Positions 26,971 through 34,480 of a stretch of 53,773 bases of DNA are shown here, piece by piece. The DNA is from CALXOJ01 sp034120015. GTDB taxonomy: Bacteria; Spirochaetota; Spirochaetia; JAFGXN01. Every line of letters begins with the position of its first letter. The first letter of the stretch is position 1. Location of the stretch: the NCBI GenBank assembly GCA_034120015.1, contig JAXEIF010000003.1:1-53773 (forward strand), given 5' to 3'. A program made the position numbers and the translations under genes. The notes under the pieces are model-generated. The model did not search any database and was not told the DNA's origin. It saw only the letters and a list, made by a program, of their open reading frames with translations.

Positions 26971-27444
26971 TTACTGAAAGCGGTAACGAAGACCGACACC
27001 GGCACGATATCCGAACCAAACCGGAGTCGTATAATATTCGCTCTTAAAAGGAATCATAAGACCGGGAGCGAAGTCAAGAAAAATATTAAATCCTTTCACA
27101 TCTCTGATATCGATTTCCCATCGCAGATCGGCAAGAATATCCAAACCGCCGTATACACCGCCGATAAAACCGATTGTACCGCCGACCGACGGCCCCAGCG
27201 TCAATGCCCACGGATTCCCGTCGACAGCCCCGTCAACCAGTGTGAACAGAGCTCCCAAGTATACATTTAGTCCTCCTCGTCCGGAAAAAAATCCGTTGTA
27301 AGCGGCAATCAAATCCAGTTCCACCAGATCGGTAAACTCGTGCGAATAGGAAAGACCGAGAGGCCATCCGATATAAGCACCCAACTTGTCTTTACTGCTT
27401 GAAAAAGCCGTACCGGAAGCCATCATGGCCAAAAGACAAACCAT
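26971..27444 (-). CDS. Small outer-membrane beta-barrel-type protein, start out of frame
   Basis: 157 residues in the open frame. The mature part is rich in alternating aromatic and Gly residues and ends in RYRFQ, a C-terminal aromatic typical of barrel proteins (GYRAGVGLRYRFQ). The frame's own ATG has no ribosome binding site and a signal peptide without its basic start. A well-placed ATG at 27463 with AAGGAG upstream gives MKKK but enters the wrong frame because of an A8 tract; with A7 the product would begin MKKKILMVCLLAMMASG, a normal signal peptide. The gene therefore looks either phase-variable, mis-sequenced or broken. Confidence 0.75.
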   Translation of the reverse strand: MVCLLAMMASGTAFSSSKDKLGAYIGWPLGLSYSHEFTDLVELDLIAAYNGFFSGRGGLNVYLGALFTLVDGAVDGNPWALTLGPSVGGTIGFIGGVYGGLDILADLRWEIDIRDVKGFNIFLDFAPGLMIPFKSEYYTTPVWFGYRAGVGLRYRFQ

Positions 27445-27449
27445 TAAGA

Positions 27450-27457
27450 TTTTTTTT
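27450..27457 (-). repeat. A8 homopolymer in the signal-peptide coding region
   Basis: Eight A on the minus strand, immediately after ATG AAG. Removing one A joins the ATG at 27463 with the barrel frame. Slippage in such a tract would switch the protein on and off. Confidence 0.7.
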
Positions 27458-27486
27458 CTTCATAAAACATCTCCTTTCTCCCAATG

Positions 27487-27526
27487 ATAATATACCTTTT
27501 TCCGAGTGATTTCAAGAATGAAATCA
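27487..27526 (-). promoter_or_regulatory. Promoter with overlapping palindrome for the barrel-type gene
   Basis: TTGAAA (complement of 27510-27515), 17-nt spacer, TATTAT (complement of 27487-27492). A perfect 8-4-8 inverted repeat TGATTTCA-AGAA-TGAAATCA at 27507-27526 covers the -35 box and should be a repressor site. Confidence 0.65.
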
Positions 27527-27581
27527 AAAAAATCACATAAATTTCCCCGATTGAATCAAATCCGATTTGTCGAAAAACGAA

Positions 27582-27610
27582 TTGTCAAAATCCCCAAAAT
27601 CCTGTAAGAT
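27582..27610 (+). promoter_or_regulatory. nth promoter, apparently leaderless
   Basis: TTGTCA at 27582-27587, 17-nt spacer, TAAGAT at 27605-27610, then 6 nt to the nth ATG. The predicted start of transcription is the A of the ATG. No Shine-Dalgarno is present. Confidence 0.6.
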
Positions 27611-27616
27611 TAACCG

Positions 27617-28282
27617 ATGAATGATCAAGAAAAAAGTTTCCGCTATCTCTCTCCCGAAGAGGTCCGTACCCTTTTCGAACGCTTCCGTACAGCCGAACCC
27701 GAACCGAAAAGCGAGCTGATTGCCCCGAACGCATTCACTCTTCTTGTCTCGGTCGTTCTGTCGGCACAGACAACCGACAAGAGCGTCAACAAGGCAACCG
27801 CGGAATTATACAAAATTGCCGATACACCGGCAGCGATGGCGGCTTTGGGCGAAGAAAAACTGATTTCCTACATCCGCTCCATCGGTCTGTACCGGTCGAA
27901 AGCGGCTCATGTCATCGCTCTCAGCCGCATACTGGCCGAACAATACGGCGGAAAAGTACCCGATACGCGCGAAGCTCTGGAATCGCTTCCGGGCGTCGGC
28001 CGCAAAACCGCCAATGTAGTTCTCAATGTCGTCTTTCATCAGCCGACCATGCCGGTCGACACCCATCTGCTGCGAATCTCCCCCCGCATGGGTCTTTCCG
28101 ACGGAAAAACCCCCGAAGCGGTCGAAAAAGATCTGCTGCGGGTCATCCCCGCGGAATACATGAAACATGCCCATCACTGGCTGATTCTGCACGGACGCTA
28201 TATCTGCACCGCCCGCAAACCGCAGTGCGATACCTGCCCCGTCGCCGACATCTGCCCGAAAAATAATCTCAACGGAGTCTGA
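27617..28282 (+). CDS. nth: Endonuclease III (DNA glycosylase/AP lyase)
   Basis: 221 residues. Helix-hairpin-helix LPGVGRKTANVV with catalytic Lys130, catalytic Asp148 in VDTHLLRIS, and the 4Fe-4S ligands Cys197, 204, 207 and 213 spaced C-X6-C-X2-C-X5-C. It excises oxidised pyrimidines. No Shine-Dalgarno is visible and a promoter ends 6 nt before the ATG, so the mRNA is probably leaderless. mscS starts 2 nt after the stop. Confidence 0.97.
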   Translation: MNDQEKSFRYLSPEEVRTLFERFRTAEPEPKSELIAPNAFTLLVSVVLSAQTTDKSVNKATAELYKIADTPAAMAALGEEKLISYIRSIGLYRSKAAHVIALSRILAEQYGGKVPDTREALESLPGVGRKTANVVLNVVFHQPTMPVDTHLLRISPRMGLSDGKTPEAVEKDLLRVIPAEYMKHAHHWLILHGRYICTARKPQCDTCPVADICPKNNLNGV

Positions 28283-28283
28283 T

Positions 28284-29195
28284 ATGAACGAAACCGAAAC
28301 GGCAACAGCAGCCCCTCTCCCGGCGGAAGAGCCGGTCACCTCCGATCCGGTCGGAACAATCGGCGAAACCATCGAAGAAACGATTTCCGAATTCAAACCG
28401 CAGTTTATTAATGATTTTTTTGCGTCATCCTATTTCCCGAAAATCGTCAATGCGCTGATCGCCGCTGCTGTTTTTTATCTTCTTTACCGTCTGACCCGGA
28501 AAATCATCAAACGGATTCCGTCCCCGAAAATGACCCCTCAGGCACAAAATGCCGTCAAAAAGGGATCGAAATATCTCTTCTTTACACTCTGTTTCTTCTA
28601 TATTTTGGGAATATTCGGTATCCGGTTGAACGGATTGCTCGGCGCAGCGGGAATTGCCGGTATCGCCATCGGTTTTGCCGCCCAAACATCCTTCAGCAAC
28701 ATTATCAGCGGCTTTTTTCTTCTGACCGAAAAAACATTAAAAACAGGCGATTACATTACCGTCGACGATGTCACCGGAACCGTCGATTCGATCGATCTGC
28801 TGTCGGTCAAAATCCATACCGTCGATAACCAGATGATCCGCATTCCGAACGAAACCATTATCAAATCCAATCTGAAAAACACAACCTATTTTCCGATTCG
28901 CCGTTTATCGATTCCGGTTTCGTTATCCTACGACACTTCTCTGGAAAAAGCAACAAAAGTGCTTTTAAGCGTTCCCGAGCGGTGTCCCGATGTACTTAAA
29001 GATCCCGCACCGGCCGTTTTCTGGGACGAGTTTGCCGATTCCGGCATCAACGTCCGTCTGGCGGTGTGGCTGAAAATCGACAAATACTGGGATGTCCGGA
29101 ATGCTGTTTTTAAGGAAATCAAAAATGCATTTGATGAAAACGGGATTGTCATTCCGTTTCCGCAGATGGATATTCATACGGATAAGAATGTATAA
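28284..29195 (+). CDS. mscS: Mechanosensitive channel of the MscS family
   Basis: 303 residues. An acidic N-terminal tail, membrane segments at about 54-70, 97-113 and 118-145, the last being the Gly/Ala-rich pore helix (AGIAGIAIGFAAQTSFSNII), then a cytoplasmic beta domain with GDYITVDDVTGTVDSIDLLS and RIPNETIIKSNLKN. It releases solutes on hypo-osmotic shock. GGAG is 6 nt before the ATG, within the end of nth. Confidence 0.94.
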   Translation: MNETETATAAPLPAEEPVTSDPVGTIGETIEETISEFKPQFINDFFASSYFPKIVNALIAAAVFYLLYRLTRKIIKRIPSPKMTPQAQNAVKKGSKYLFFTLCFFYILGIFGIRLNGLLGAAGIAGIAIGFAAQTSFSNIISGFFLLTEKTLKTGDYITVDDVTGTVDSIDLLSVKIHTVDNQMIRIPNETIIKSNLKNTTYFPIRRLSIPVSLSYDTSLEKATKVLLSVPERCPDVLKDPAPAVFWDEFADSGINVRLAVWLKIDKYWDVRNAVFKEIKNAFDENGIVIPFPQMDIHTDKNV

Positions 29196-29225
29196 TAATA
29201 CGACAACCGGAAATAAGGAAAAATC

Positions 29226-29879
29226 ATGAAAAGAACAGGATTACTGCTTTTCTGCCTGCTGCCCCTGCACGGATTCCCAGCCGAAAAATTCTCGGACTAT
29301 TATTATCAGAAGGTCTCTTTATTCGAACAGTTACCGGCCTCACCCGAAGATATTCTCTTTTTGGGTGACAGTATCACCGACGGCGGAGAATGGAGCGAAC
29401 TCTTTGCCGATGCCCGAATCAAAAACCGCGGCATCAGCGGCGATACGGTCGCCGGAGTCGCCGCCCGGCTGCCGTCTCTTTTAAAATCCCAACCGACCCG
29501 GATCTTTTTAATGATCGGTACCAATGATGTTAAATTCGAAAAATCGGATGAAAAGATCGCGGCCGGAATAACCGCAATCATCCGAATCATCCAAAAAGAG
29601 TCCCCTCAAACCGTTATTTTTCTGCAAAGCCTGCTTCCCATGAATCCTTCTTTTCCGGATCACCGACAGCATGTCCGACAGTGGCAAAGAATCCCGCATA
29701 TCAATCTTCTTCTGAAAGAAGCAGCCGGGAATGCTCAAATTCGGTATATCGATCTCTACTCCGCTTTTGCGGACGAAAACGGCCGTCTGAAAGCGGAATA
29801 CACAAACGACGGACTCCATTTGACCGGCAACGGATACCGGTTATGGAAATCACTGATTGAGAAATATGTCACGGATTAA
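29226..29879 (+). CDS. Secreted SGNH/GDSL-type hydrolase
   Basis: 217 residues with a signal peptide (MKRTGLLLFCLLPLHGFPA). Block I FLGDSITDGGEW holds the catalytic Ser, block II NRGISGDT the Gly, block III MIGTNDVKF the Asn, block V TNDGLHLTGNGY the Asp/His. Periplasmic or surface esterase, perhaps a carbohydrate deacetylase; substrate not deducible. AAGGA precedes the ATG, 30 nt after mscS. Its 3' end overlaps the convergent GNAT gene by 4 nt. Confidence 0.9.
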   Translation: MKRTGLLLFCLLPLHGFPAEKFSDYYYQKVSLFEQLPASPEDILFLGDSITDGGEWSELFADARIKNRGISGDTVAGVAARLPSLLKSQPTRIFLMIGTNDVKFEKSDEKIAAGITAIIRIIQKESPQTVIFLQSLLPMNPSFPDHRQHVRQWQRIPHINLLLKEAAGNAQIRYIDLYSAFADENGRLKAEYTNDGLHLTGNGYRLWKSLIEKYVTD

Positions 29880-30313
29880 ACACCGCGGATGTACTGATCG
29901 TAATCAAGCTTTTTAAATCCGCGCCGCCGATAAAGCCGGACGGCGCCTTCGTTATCCGGTTCGACTTCCAACCGGATGCGGGCGGCATCCGCATATTCTT
30001 TTTCCAGAAAATCGAAAAACTCGTTGCCGAGACCGTGTCCGCGGAAATCGGGACGAATGTAAATCTCATCCAGCCAGACAACCGGACCGCCCGCCTCATT
30101 CGAGTATGACAGTACCAACAAGGCGTATCCGGCCGCCCGACCGTCACTCTCCAGGACATACAGCGCCAGAAAGGGGGAGCCCGCCTCCACCGCGTTGAGG
30201 GTACGTTCGAAAAAGGCTGCCGGAACCGGATGTAAAACCGCCGGGCTGTGATAAAATTCATCGAACAACGACAGCAGCAGTGCGCGGTCGGCCGCCTCAT
30301 ATTTGCGAATCAT
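29876..30313 (-). CDS. GNAT-family N-acetyltransferase
   Basis: 145 residues, a single GNAT domain: IRKYEAADRALLLSLFDEFY at the start, VWLDEIYIRPDFRGHGLGNE (acetyl-CoA loop RGHGLG) in the middle, and LEVEPDNEGAVRLYRRRGFKKL near the end. The acceptor is unknown. GGAGG precedes the ATG. A different-frame open frame at 29869-30300 is a shadow. Confidence 0.93.
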   Translation of the reverse strand: MIRKYEAADRALLLSLFDEFYHSPAVLHPVPAAFFERTLNAVEAGSPFLALYVLESDGRAAGYALLVLSYSNEAGGPVVWLDEIYIRPDFRGHGLGNEFFDFLEKEYADAARIRLEVEPDNEGAVRLYRRRGFKKLDYDQYIRGV

Positions 30314-30330
30314 AGAAAACCTCCGGCTGT

Positions 30331-30359
30331 ATTATAAAGAGAGAATTCAAAAATGACAA
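30331..30359 (-). promoter_or_regulatory. Promoter of the GNAT gene
   Basis: TTGTCA (complement of 30354-30359), 17-nt spacer, TATAAT (complement of 30331-30336); GGAGG and the ATG follow. Confidence 0.7.
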
Positions 30360-30416
30360 GCAGCCGGAACGAATGTTTCGGGATTCTTAATTCAAACCTT
30401 TCTGTCGACGGGACAT

Positions 30417-30455
30417 AAAAAACCTCCCGCCGCCACAGTGGGAACGGCAGGAGGA
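30417..30455 (-). terminator. Intrinsic terminator after the LRR lipoprotein
   Basis: On the minus strand CCTCC-GCCG pairs with CGGC-GGAGG and a T6 run follows. It ends the minus-strand surface-protein unit. Confidence 0.82.
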
Positions 30456-30479
30456 GCAATATGAACAAACATCAAAAAA

Positions 30480-31688
30480 TCAGTTTTTCACGCCTTGCAC
30501 TTTAATTTGATTTTTATGAAACGGCCATGCCTGAGTGTATGTTTCGACAGAATCGGCCGGAACATAGATCGTACATTTTTCCCGATCGATACCCCAATCC
30601 CAGGCAATCACATACGAATTATAATACCAGCTGTATTCCGACTCGTAAATTTTCGGCGGCTCGACCGAAGACAAAGAGACTTCCTTTAGGTTCTCACAAC
30701 CGTCAAACGCATCAGATCCGATAAAAGTTACTCCCGCCGGAATCGTTATTCGGGAAAGGCTCCGGCAATTCATAAATGCTTTTTGTCCGACAGCAGTCAC
30801 CGTTTCGGGAATAACCGCTTCTTTAAGAGAACGGCAATTCGCAAATGTCGAGTCGGGGACGGTTTTCATTATTTCGGCAGGAAGCTGCACAGATGTTAAT
30901 GCCTCGCAATTCTCAAAAAGTCCGCTCCCGAATCCCTCAAGAGTATCGGGTAATACAAAATTTTTAAAAGAAGTACACCCCCGAAAGACTCCGTCTCCGA
31001 GTATCGAAACATGTTCCCAAAGCACAAATTCCGGCAGACTCCTGCAGTTCTCGAATACGCTGTTATTGATTTTCGTCACCGTTTCGGGAATTTCGATAGT
31101 CGTTAGAGATTCGCAATCCGAAAACAAAGAAGAACCTAAAGATGTAAACGTACCGTCGAGATGTGCTGTCTTTAAATCTGTACAATTTTCGAATGCGGAG
31201 TACCCCAAAGACTTGAGTCCGGACGGTAAATCGACACTCTCCAGCCCGGAATAGGAAAAGGCGCGATTGTCTATAAATTGGAGTGATTTCGGAAAATCAA
31301 ACTGTTTAAGATTACGGCAACGAAAGAAAGCACTTTCCCCGATAACAACCAATTTTCCGGAAACTGATATTTCCGATAAATTTTCGCAAAATTCGAATGA
31401 ATTATCGCGAATAATTTCCACTTCCGACGGAATTTCTATTTGAGTTAAAGCTTTTCTTTTTGAGAACGCTTTCTTCGGGATTCGTTTAATCTCCTGCGAA
31501 AAAACCAAAGTGCCTTTCCCGCTTTCGGGATCCCACTGAGACCGTTCGGGCAGATATTCGGCACCCCATCCGTTTTTTATTGTGACATGAATTTTCTCCG
31601 AAGCCTGATAACGTATGACATTGGTTTTGGAGCATCCTGCCAGGAATAAAGCACCCAAGAAAACCGAAAAAATTTTATTCTTTTTCAT
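30480..31688 (-). CDS. BspA-type leucine-rich-repeat lipoprotein
   Basis: 402 residues from ATG 31688. Lipobox LFLAGC. About ten LRR_5/BspA repeats of 22-23 residues (FENCTDLKTAHL, FSDCESLTTIEIPETVTKI, FANCRSLKEAVIPETVTAV, FMNCRSLSRITIPAGVTFI, FDGCENLKEVSL), then an aromatic tail. Treponemes use such proteins on the surface for attachment to host proteins or other bacteria. The frame extends 14 codons upstream without a ribosome binding site. It starts 6 nt after the preceding lipoprotein gene. Confidence 0.92.
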   Translation of the reverse strand: MKKNKIFSVFLGALFLAGCSKTNVIRYQASEKIHVTIKNGWGAEYLPERSQWDPESGKGTLVFSQEIKRIPKKAFSKRKALTQIEIPSEVEIIRDNSFEFCENLSEISVSGKLVVIGESAFFRCRNLKQFDFPKSLQFIDNRAFSYSGLESVDLPSGLKSLGYSAFENCTDLKTAHLDGTFTSLGSSLFSDCESLTTIEIPETVTKINNSVFENCRSLPEFVLWEHVSILGDGVFRGCTSFKNFVLPDTLEGFGSGLFENCEALTSVQLPAEIMKTVPDSTFANCRSLKEAVIPETVTAVGQKAFMNCRSLSRITIPAGVTFIGSDAFDGCENLKEVSLSSVEPPKIYESEYSWYYNSYVIAWDWGIDREKCTIYVPADSVETYTQAWPFHKNQIKVQGVKN

Positions 31689-31693
31689 CTTCT

Positions 31694-32080
31694 TTATTCT
31701 CCGTTTTCTCTGTAATAAATAAAATCCCAAAACTCATTGATATCGGAGTAACGGCTGAAAGTCTGCTTCCCCAAACGGATTTTATCCGTATCAATCTCTT
31801 TTTCCACGGGGTCGACCTCAAAATAAACTGTTAACGGCATCACCTCTCCGGAAAGAGCACGCACCCGTCCGCTTACGGTAACCGTATAAACTCCTTTATC
31901 TTCGCTTTCCACTTTCCAAACGGGATCCTGACATGACTGCATGATTGCCGTTCCGATCGTCGGATAAGGCCAATTTTCCAGTGCAGCGGTTTTCAGGTAA
32001 GCCAAAGCCGGATGTTCTTTCCGGCAACTTTGAGCAAATACGGATGCACAAACCAGCAACAGCATCATTATTTTTTTCAT
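31694..32080 (-). CDS. Small lipoprotein with a TIGxA-type domain
   Basis: 128 residues. Signal peptide and probable lipobox AQSC. The mature part follows the pattern T-I-G-x-A ... W-K-V ... V-T-V-S-G ... Y-F-E-V (PYPTIGTAIMQSCQDPVWKV), also seen in the two genes upstream. Unknown function. It is the shortest member of this local domain family. Confidence 0.72.
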   Translation of the reverse strand: MKKIMMLLLVCASVFAQSCRKEHPALAYLKTAALENWPYPTIGTAIMQSCQDPVWKVESEDKGVYTVTVSGRVRALSGEVMPLTVYFEVDPVEKEIDTDKIRLGKQTFSRYSDINEFWDFIYYRENGE

Positions 32081-32092
32081 TTACCAGTTCTC

Positions 32093-32521
32093 CTAAAAGA
32101 AAAACGACTCCCCATCGTTACCGGTATCGTACGAAGTATAAATCATATCGATCACTTCACTGATATCCGAATCATAAGTTGAGGATTCTCTCGCCTCTCC
32201 GCGTCCGAAAACCACTTCATTCACCTGCCATGTCTCACTGTCCGTATTCACTTCAAAACTGACACCCAACGGAATCTGAACACCGCTTCCGGGATCGGTG
32301 AAAATACCGAACGCCTTTACGAACACAATTTCGGGACGATTGCCATCTTCCTGAGTCCATTTCAAATCACGAAAAACCGAATCAAAGACCTCTCCGACAG
32401 TCACATCTTCCCGATCTTCCAGATAGCTGTTTTTCAGCATTTTAACAGCGGAATTACCGAAACACCCCGAGAAAACCGAAGCGATCACTACAACAAATAA
32501 AAATCGAAATCCTCTTTTCAT
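32093..32521 (-). CDS. Small lipoprotein, same domain family
   Basis: 142 residues. Lipobox VFSGC. Domain pattern: KNSYLEDREDVTVGEVFDSV, LKWTQEDGNRPEIVFVKAFG, LGVSFEVNTDSETWQVNEV, ISEVIDMIYTSY. The pattern matches both halves of the 242-residue protein at 33.1 kb, so it arose by duplication. Unknown function. Confidence 0.72.
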   Translation of the reverse strand: MKRGFRFLFVVVIASVFSGCFGNSAVKMLKNSYLEDREDVTVGEVFDSVFRDLKWTQEDGNRPEIVFVKAFGIFTDPGSGVQIPLGVSFEVNTDSETWQVNEVVFGRGEARESSTYDSDISEVIDMIYTSYDTGNDGESFFF

Positions 32522-32539
32522 TTTCTTACCTCCCCCATC

Positions 32540-33043
32540 TCAATAATAATACGCGGAAGCCATAGAGGCAGCAGCGATGGCAGCTATAATCAGAGCAATC
32601 AGCCAAATGAGTACCGTCACTCCGGTCAGAACGGCGGCAATAATAATGACATTTTTGTTGGTACCGCCGACTTTCGACAGATAGGCCAGCTGATCGGCTT
32701 CATTGCCCGGAAAGAACTTTTCCGCTTTCGCCTTATGACGTCGATACGACCAGTTCATGATCCACGGAATCAATGTTCCGTTTAAGAAAGGAACCACAAT
32801 GAGCAGCCAGGACAGAGGAAGCGACAGCAGAGCATACAACGCCCCTTCCCAGTAACGGCGGCGCCACATCATGTAAATCGGGCCGAACAGAAAGGACATC
32901 CAGTTCCACTGAAAACCGAAAACAGGCGCTCCCTTGTAATCGAATTTTTCGAAAGAACGTGTAAAATAAGCGGATGACGATGTTTCCCGCTCGCCCGTCG
33001 GGTCGCCGTTAATGAAGGCGACAATTTTTTTGTCTTTTTCCAT
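32540..33043 (-). CDS. DUF2628-type membrane protein
   Basis: 167 residues from ATG 33043 (AAGGAG 8 nt upstream). The core WNWMSFLFGPIYMMWRRRYW followed by YALLSLPLSW is the DUF2628 pattern; a second membrane segment follows a basic loop and the C-terminus is a hydrophobic Ala-rich helix (IALIIAAIAAASMASAYYY). Function unknown. Genes of this kind often sit beside the small domain family found here. Confidence 0.82.
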   Translation of the reverse strand: MEKDKKIVAFINGDPTGERETSSSAYFTRSFEKFDYKGAPVFGFQWNWMSFLFGPIYMMWRRRYWEGALYALLSLPLSWLLIVVPFLNGTLIPWIMNWSYRRHKAKAEKFFPGNEADQLAYLSKVGGTNKNVIIIAAVLTGVTVLIWLIALIIAAIAAASMASAYYY

Positions 33044-33105
33044 AAGACTCACTCCTTAAAGTTTATTTTTTCGGATTGACTCCGAAACAGCCTTTTTCAA
33101 TTCTT

Positions 33106-33834
33106 TTAAAAATAATCACCCGATTTTTCGAAATAAACCGAATCAATAAGGTCGATCATTTCGGCAATTTCCCACACCGATGAAGACGACTGCCCCATCA
33201 GTTCGATTTCGCACACTTCCCACGTTTCCCGGGACGTGTTGACATCGAAAGTCACTTTTGCCGGCAAAGCCACCCCGTTATGCGCCATCTTTCCCGAGGC
33301 GGTTACGTAAAACCGGTTGCGACGGCCGGAATCCTTCACCGACCACTTTAACCCCGCAAAAACGGTATCGAACATCCGTCCGACAGTCGCATTCGAATCG
33401 CGGAAAAAACCCGAACGGACGCATTTAATTGCCGGATGCAAATCTTTATCCTGCGCCATTTGCAGATAGTCGAGAATCTCTCCGACATCGTTAGCCGAAA
33501 GCGATTCGATCCCGGCCGTCACCACCCGTTCGACCCGCCAGGAAGCGGTTTGCGTATCCAGGCGGAAGAAAAAGGTTGTCGGCAGCGGCACGCCCTCGAC
33601 CGTCATCATTCCGTCGGCACGAACATACCAGATATGCGGTTTCCGGTTGTCGGGACGGGCCGTCCACTTCATTCCGGTCATCGGAGAAAAAAGCCGATCC
33701 ACCGTAATGTCGGGATAAATCGTAAACGACCCGTTACGAATAATATCGATACACCGTTGCTCCTCCGCCGGCTCCTGCGCCGGCAGGCACAGGGCGACGA
33801 GGAACAACATAAATCCGAGACTCAACCGCTTCAT
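33106..33834 (-). CDS. Secreted protein with two copies of the small domain
   Basis: 242 residues, signal peptide ending LCLPAQ, no lipobox. The mature protein is two tandem copies of one domain: IIRNGSFTIYPDITVDRLF..MKWTARPDNRKPHIWYVRADG and VRSGFFRDSNATVGRMFDTV..LKWSVKDSGRRNRFYVTASG. The second half is nearer to the single-domain lipoprotein at 32.1 kb. Its stop overlaps the preceding gene's region by one base. Unknown function. Confidence 0.75.
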   Translation of the reverse strand: MKRLSLGFMLFLVALCLPAQEPAEEQRCIDIIRNGSFTIYPDITVDRLFSPMTGMKWTARPDNRKPHIWYVRADGMMTVEGVPLPTTFFFRLDTQTASWRVERVVTAGIESLSANDVGEILDYLQMAQDKDLHPAIKCVRSGFFRDSNATVGRMFDTVFAGLKWSVKDSGRRNRFYVTASGKMAHNGVALPAKVTFDVNTSRETWEVCEIELMGQSSSSVWEIAEMIDLIDSVYFEKSGDYF

Positions 33835-34412
33835 TACGGAATGATTTTCGTAAGCGGGTATTTCTGTTTCAGATCATCCGGACGGCGGTCTTCTTCTACC
33901 AGTTCGATCGAACGACCCGATTTTGCAATTTCGCCCCGAATCATCGACACAATCGGTTTCATATCCTGTTTGTTGGAGAAAGAAACAACCAACGCATCCT
34001 CTTTTTCGGCCGTCGAAAACTGCCAGACGATGTAGTTGGGCATGAACATGTTGGGAATATCATACGGATTCACCGCAATCGAAACGAGAACACGGTGATG
34101 ATACATCGTTATTTTTGTCACACGATCCAAAGGCAGCCGTTTTTTCATAAAAGGCAGCAACGCATTCGGATTCTTTTCGACGATATTGTCGGCAGCATCC
34201 ACTCTCAGTCCCCGTTTCGACAGAAGACGGAAAAAAACCGGTGCGACACAACCGAAAATGATCAGAAATCCGCCCAATCCGGGAACAGACGAATAAACCG
34301 CTCCTCCCAGAAAAATAAAACCGAGCAGAAGCAGCAAATGCATCCAGTCAAACAGACCGTCCCCCGGTCCGTAACAGGCATAATGCTTCACGTTAAACGA
34401 ATTCTTTTTCAT
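33834..34412 (-). CDS. Membrane protein with PH-like tail
   Basis: 192 residues. Two membrane segments (about 22-65: WMHLLLLLGFIFLGGAVYSS, FLIIFGCVAPVFFRLL) then a soluble region with PLDRVTKITMYHHRVLVSIA that looks like a bacterial PH-type beta barrel. No family can be named with confidence. GGAGG precedes the ATG. First gene of the unit leading to the LRR lipoprotein. Confidence 0.7.
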   Translation of the reverse strand: MKKNSFNVKHYACYGPGDGLFDWMHLLLLLGFIFLGGAVYSSVPGLGGFLIIFGCVAPVFFRLLSKRGLRVDAADNIVEKNPNALLPFMKKRLPLDRVTKITMYHHRVLVSIAVNPYDIPNMFMPNYIVWQFSTAEKEDALVVSFSNKQDMKPIVSMIRGEIAKSGRSIELVEEDRRPDDLKQKYPLTKIIP

Positions 34413-34480
34413 AAAAACCTCCGATAATTGATTCGTTTATAATACAACAGTTCGAAAAACGGACTGTCGTTTTTCCCATT

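Noticed and set aside
29869..30300. 143-codon minus-strand frame over the GNAT gene
   Set aside because: The other minus frame carries the GNAT motif RGHGLG and a ribosome binding site.
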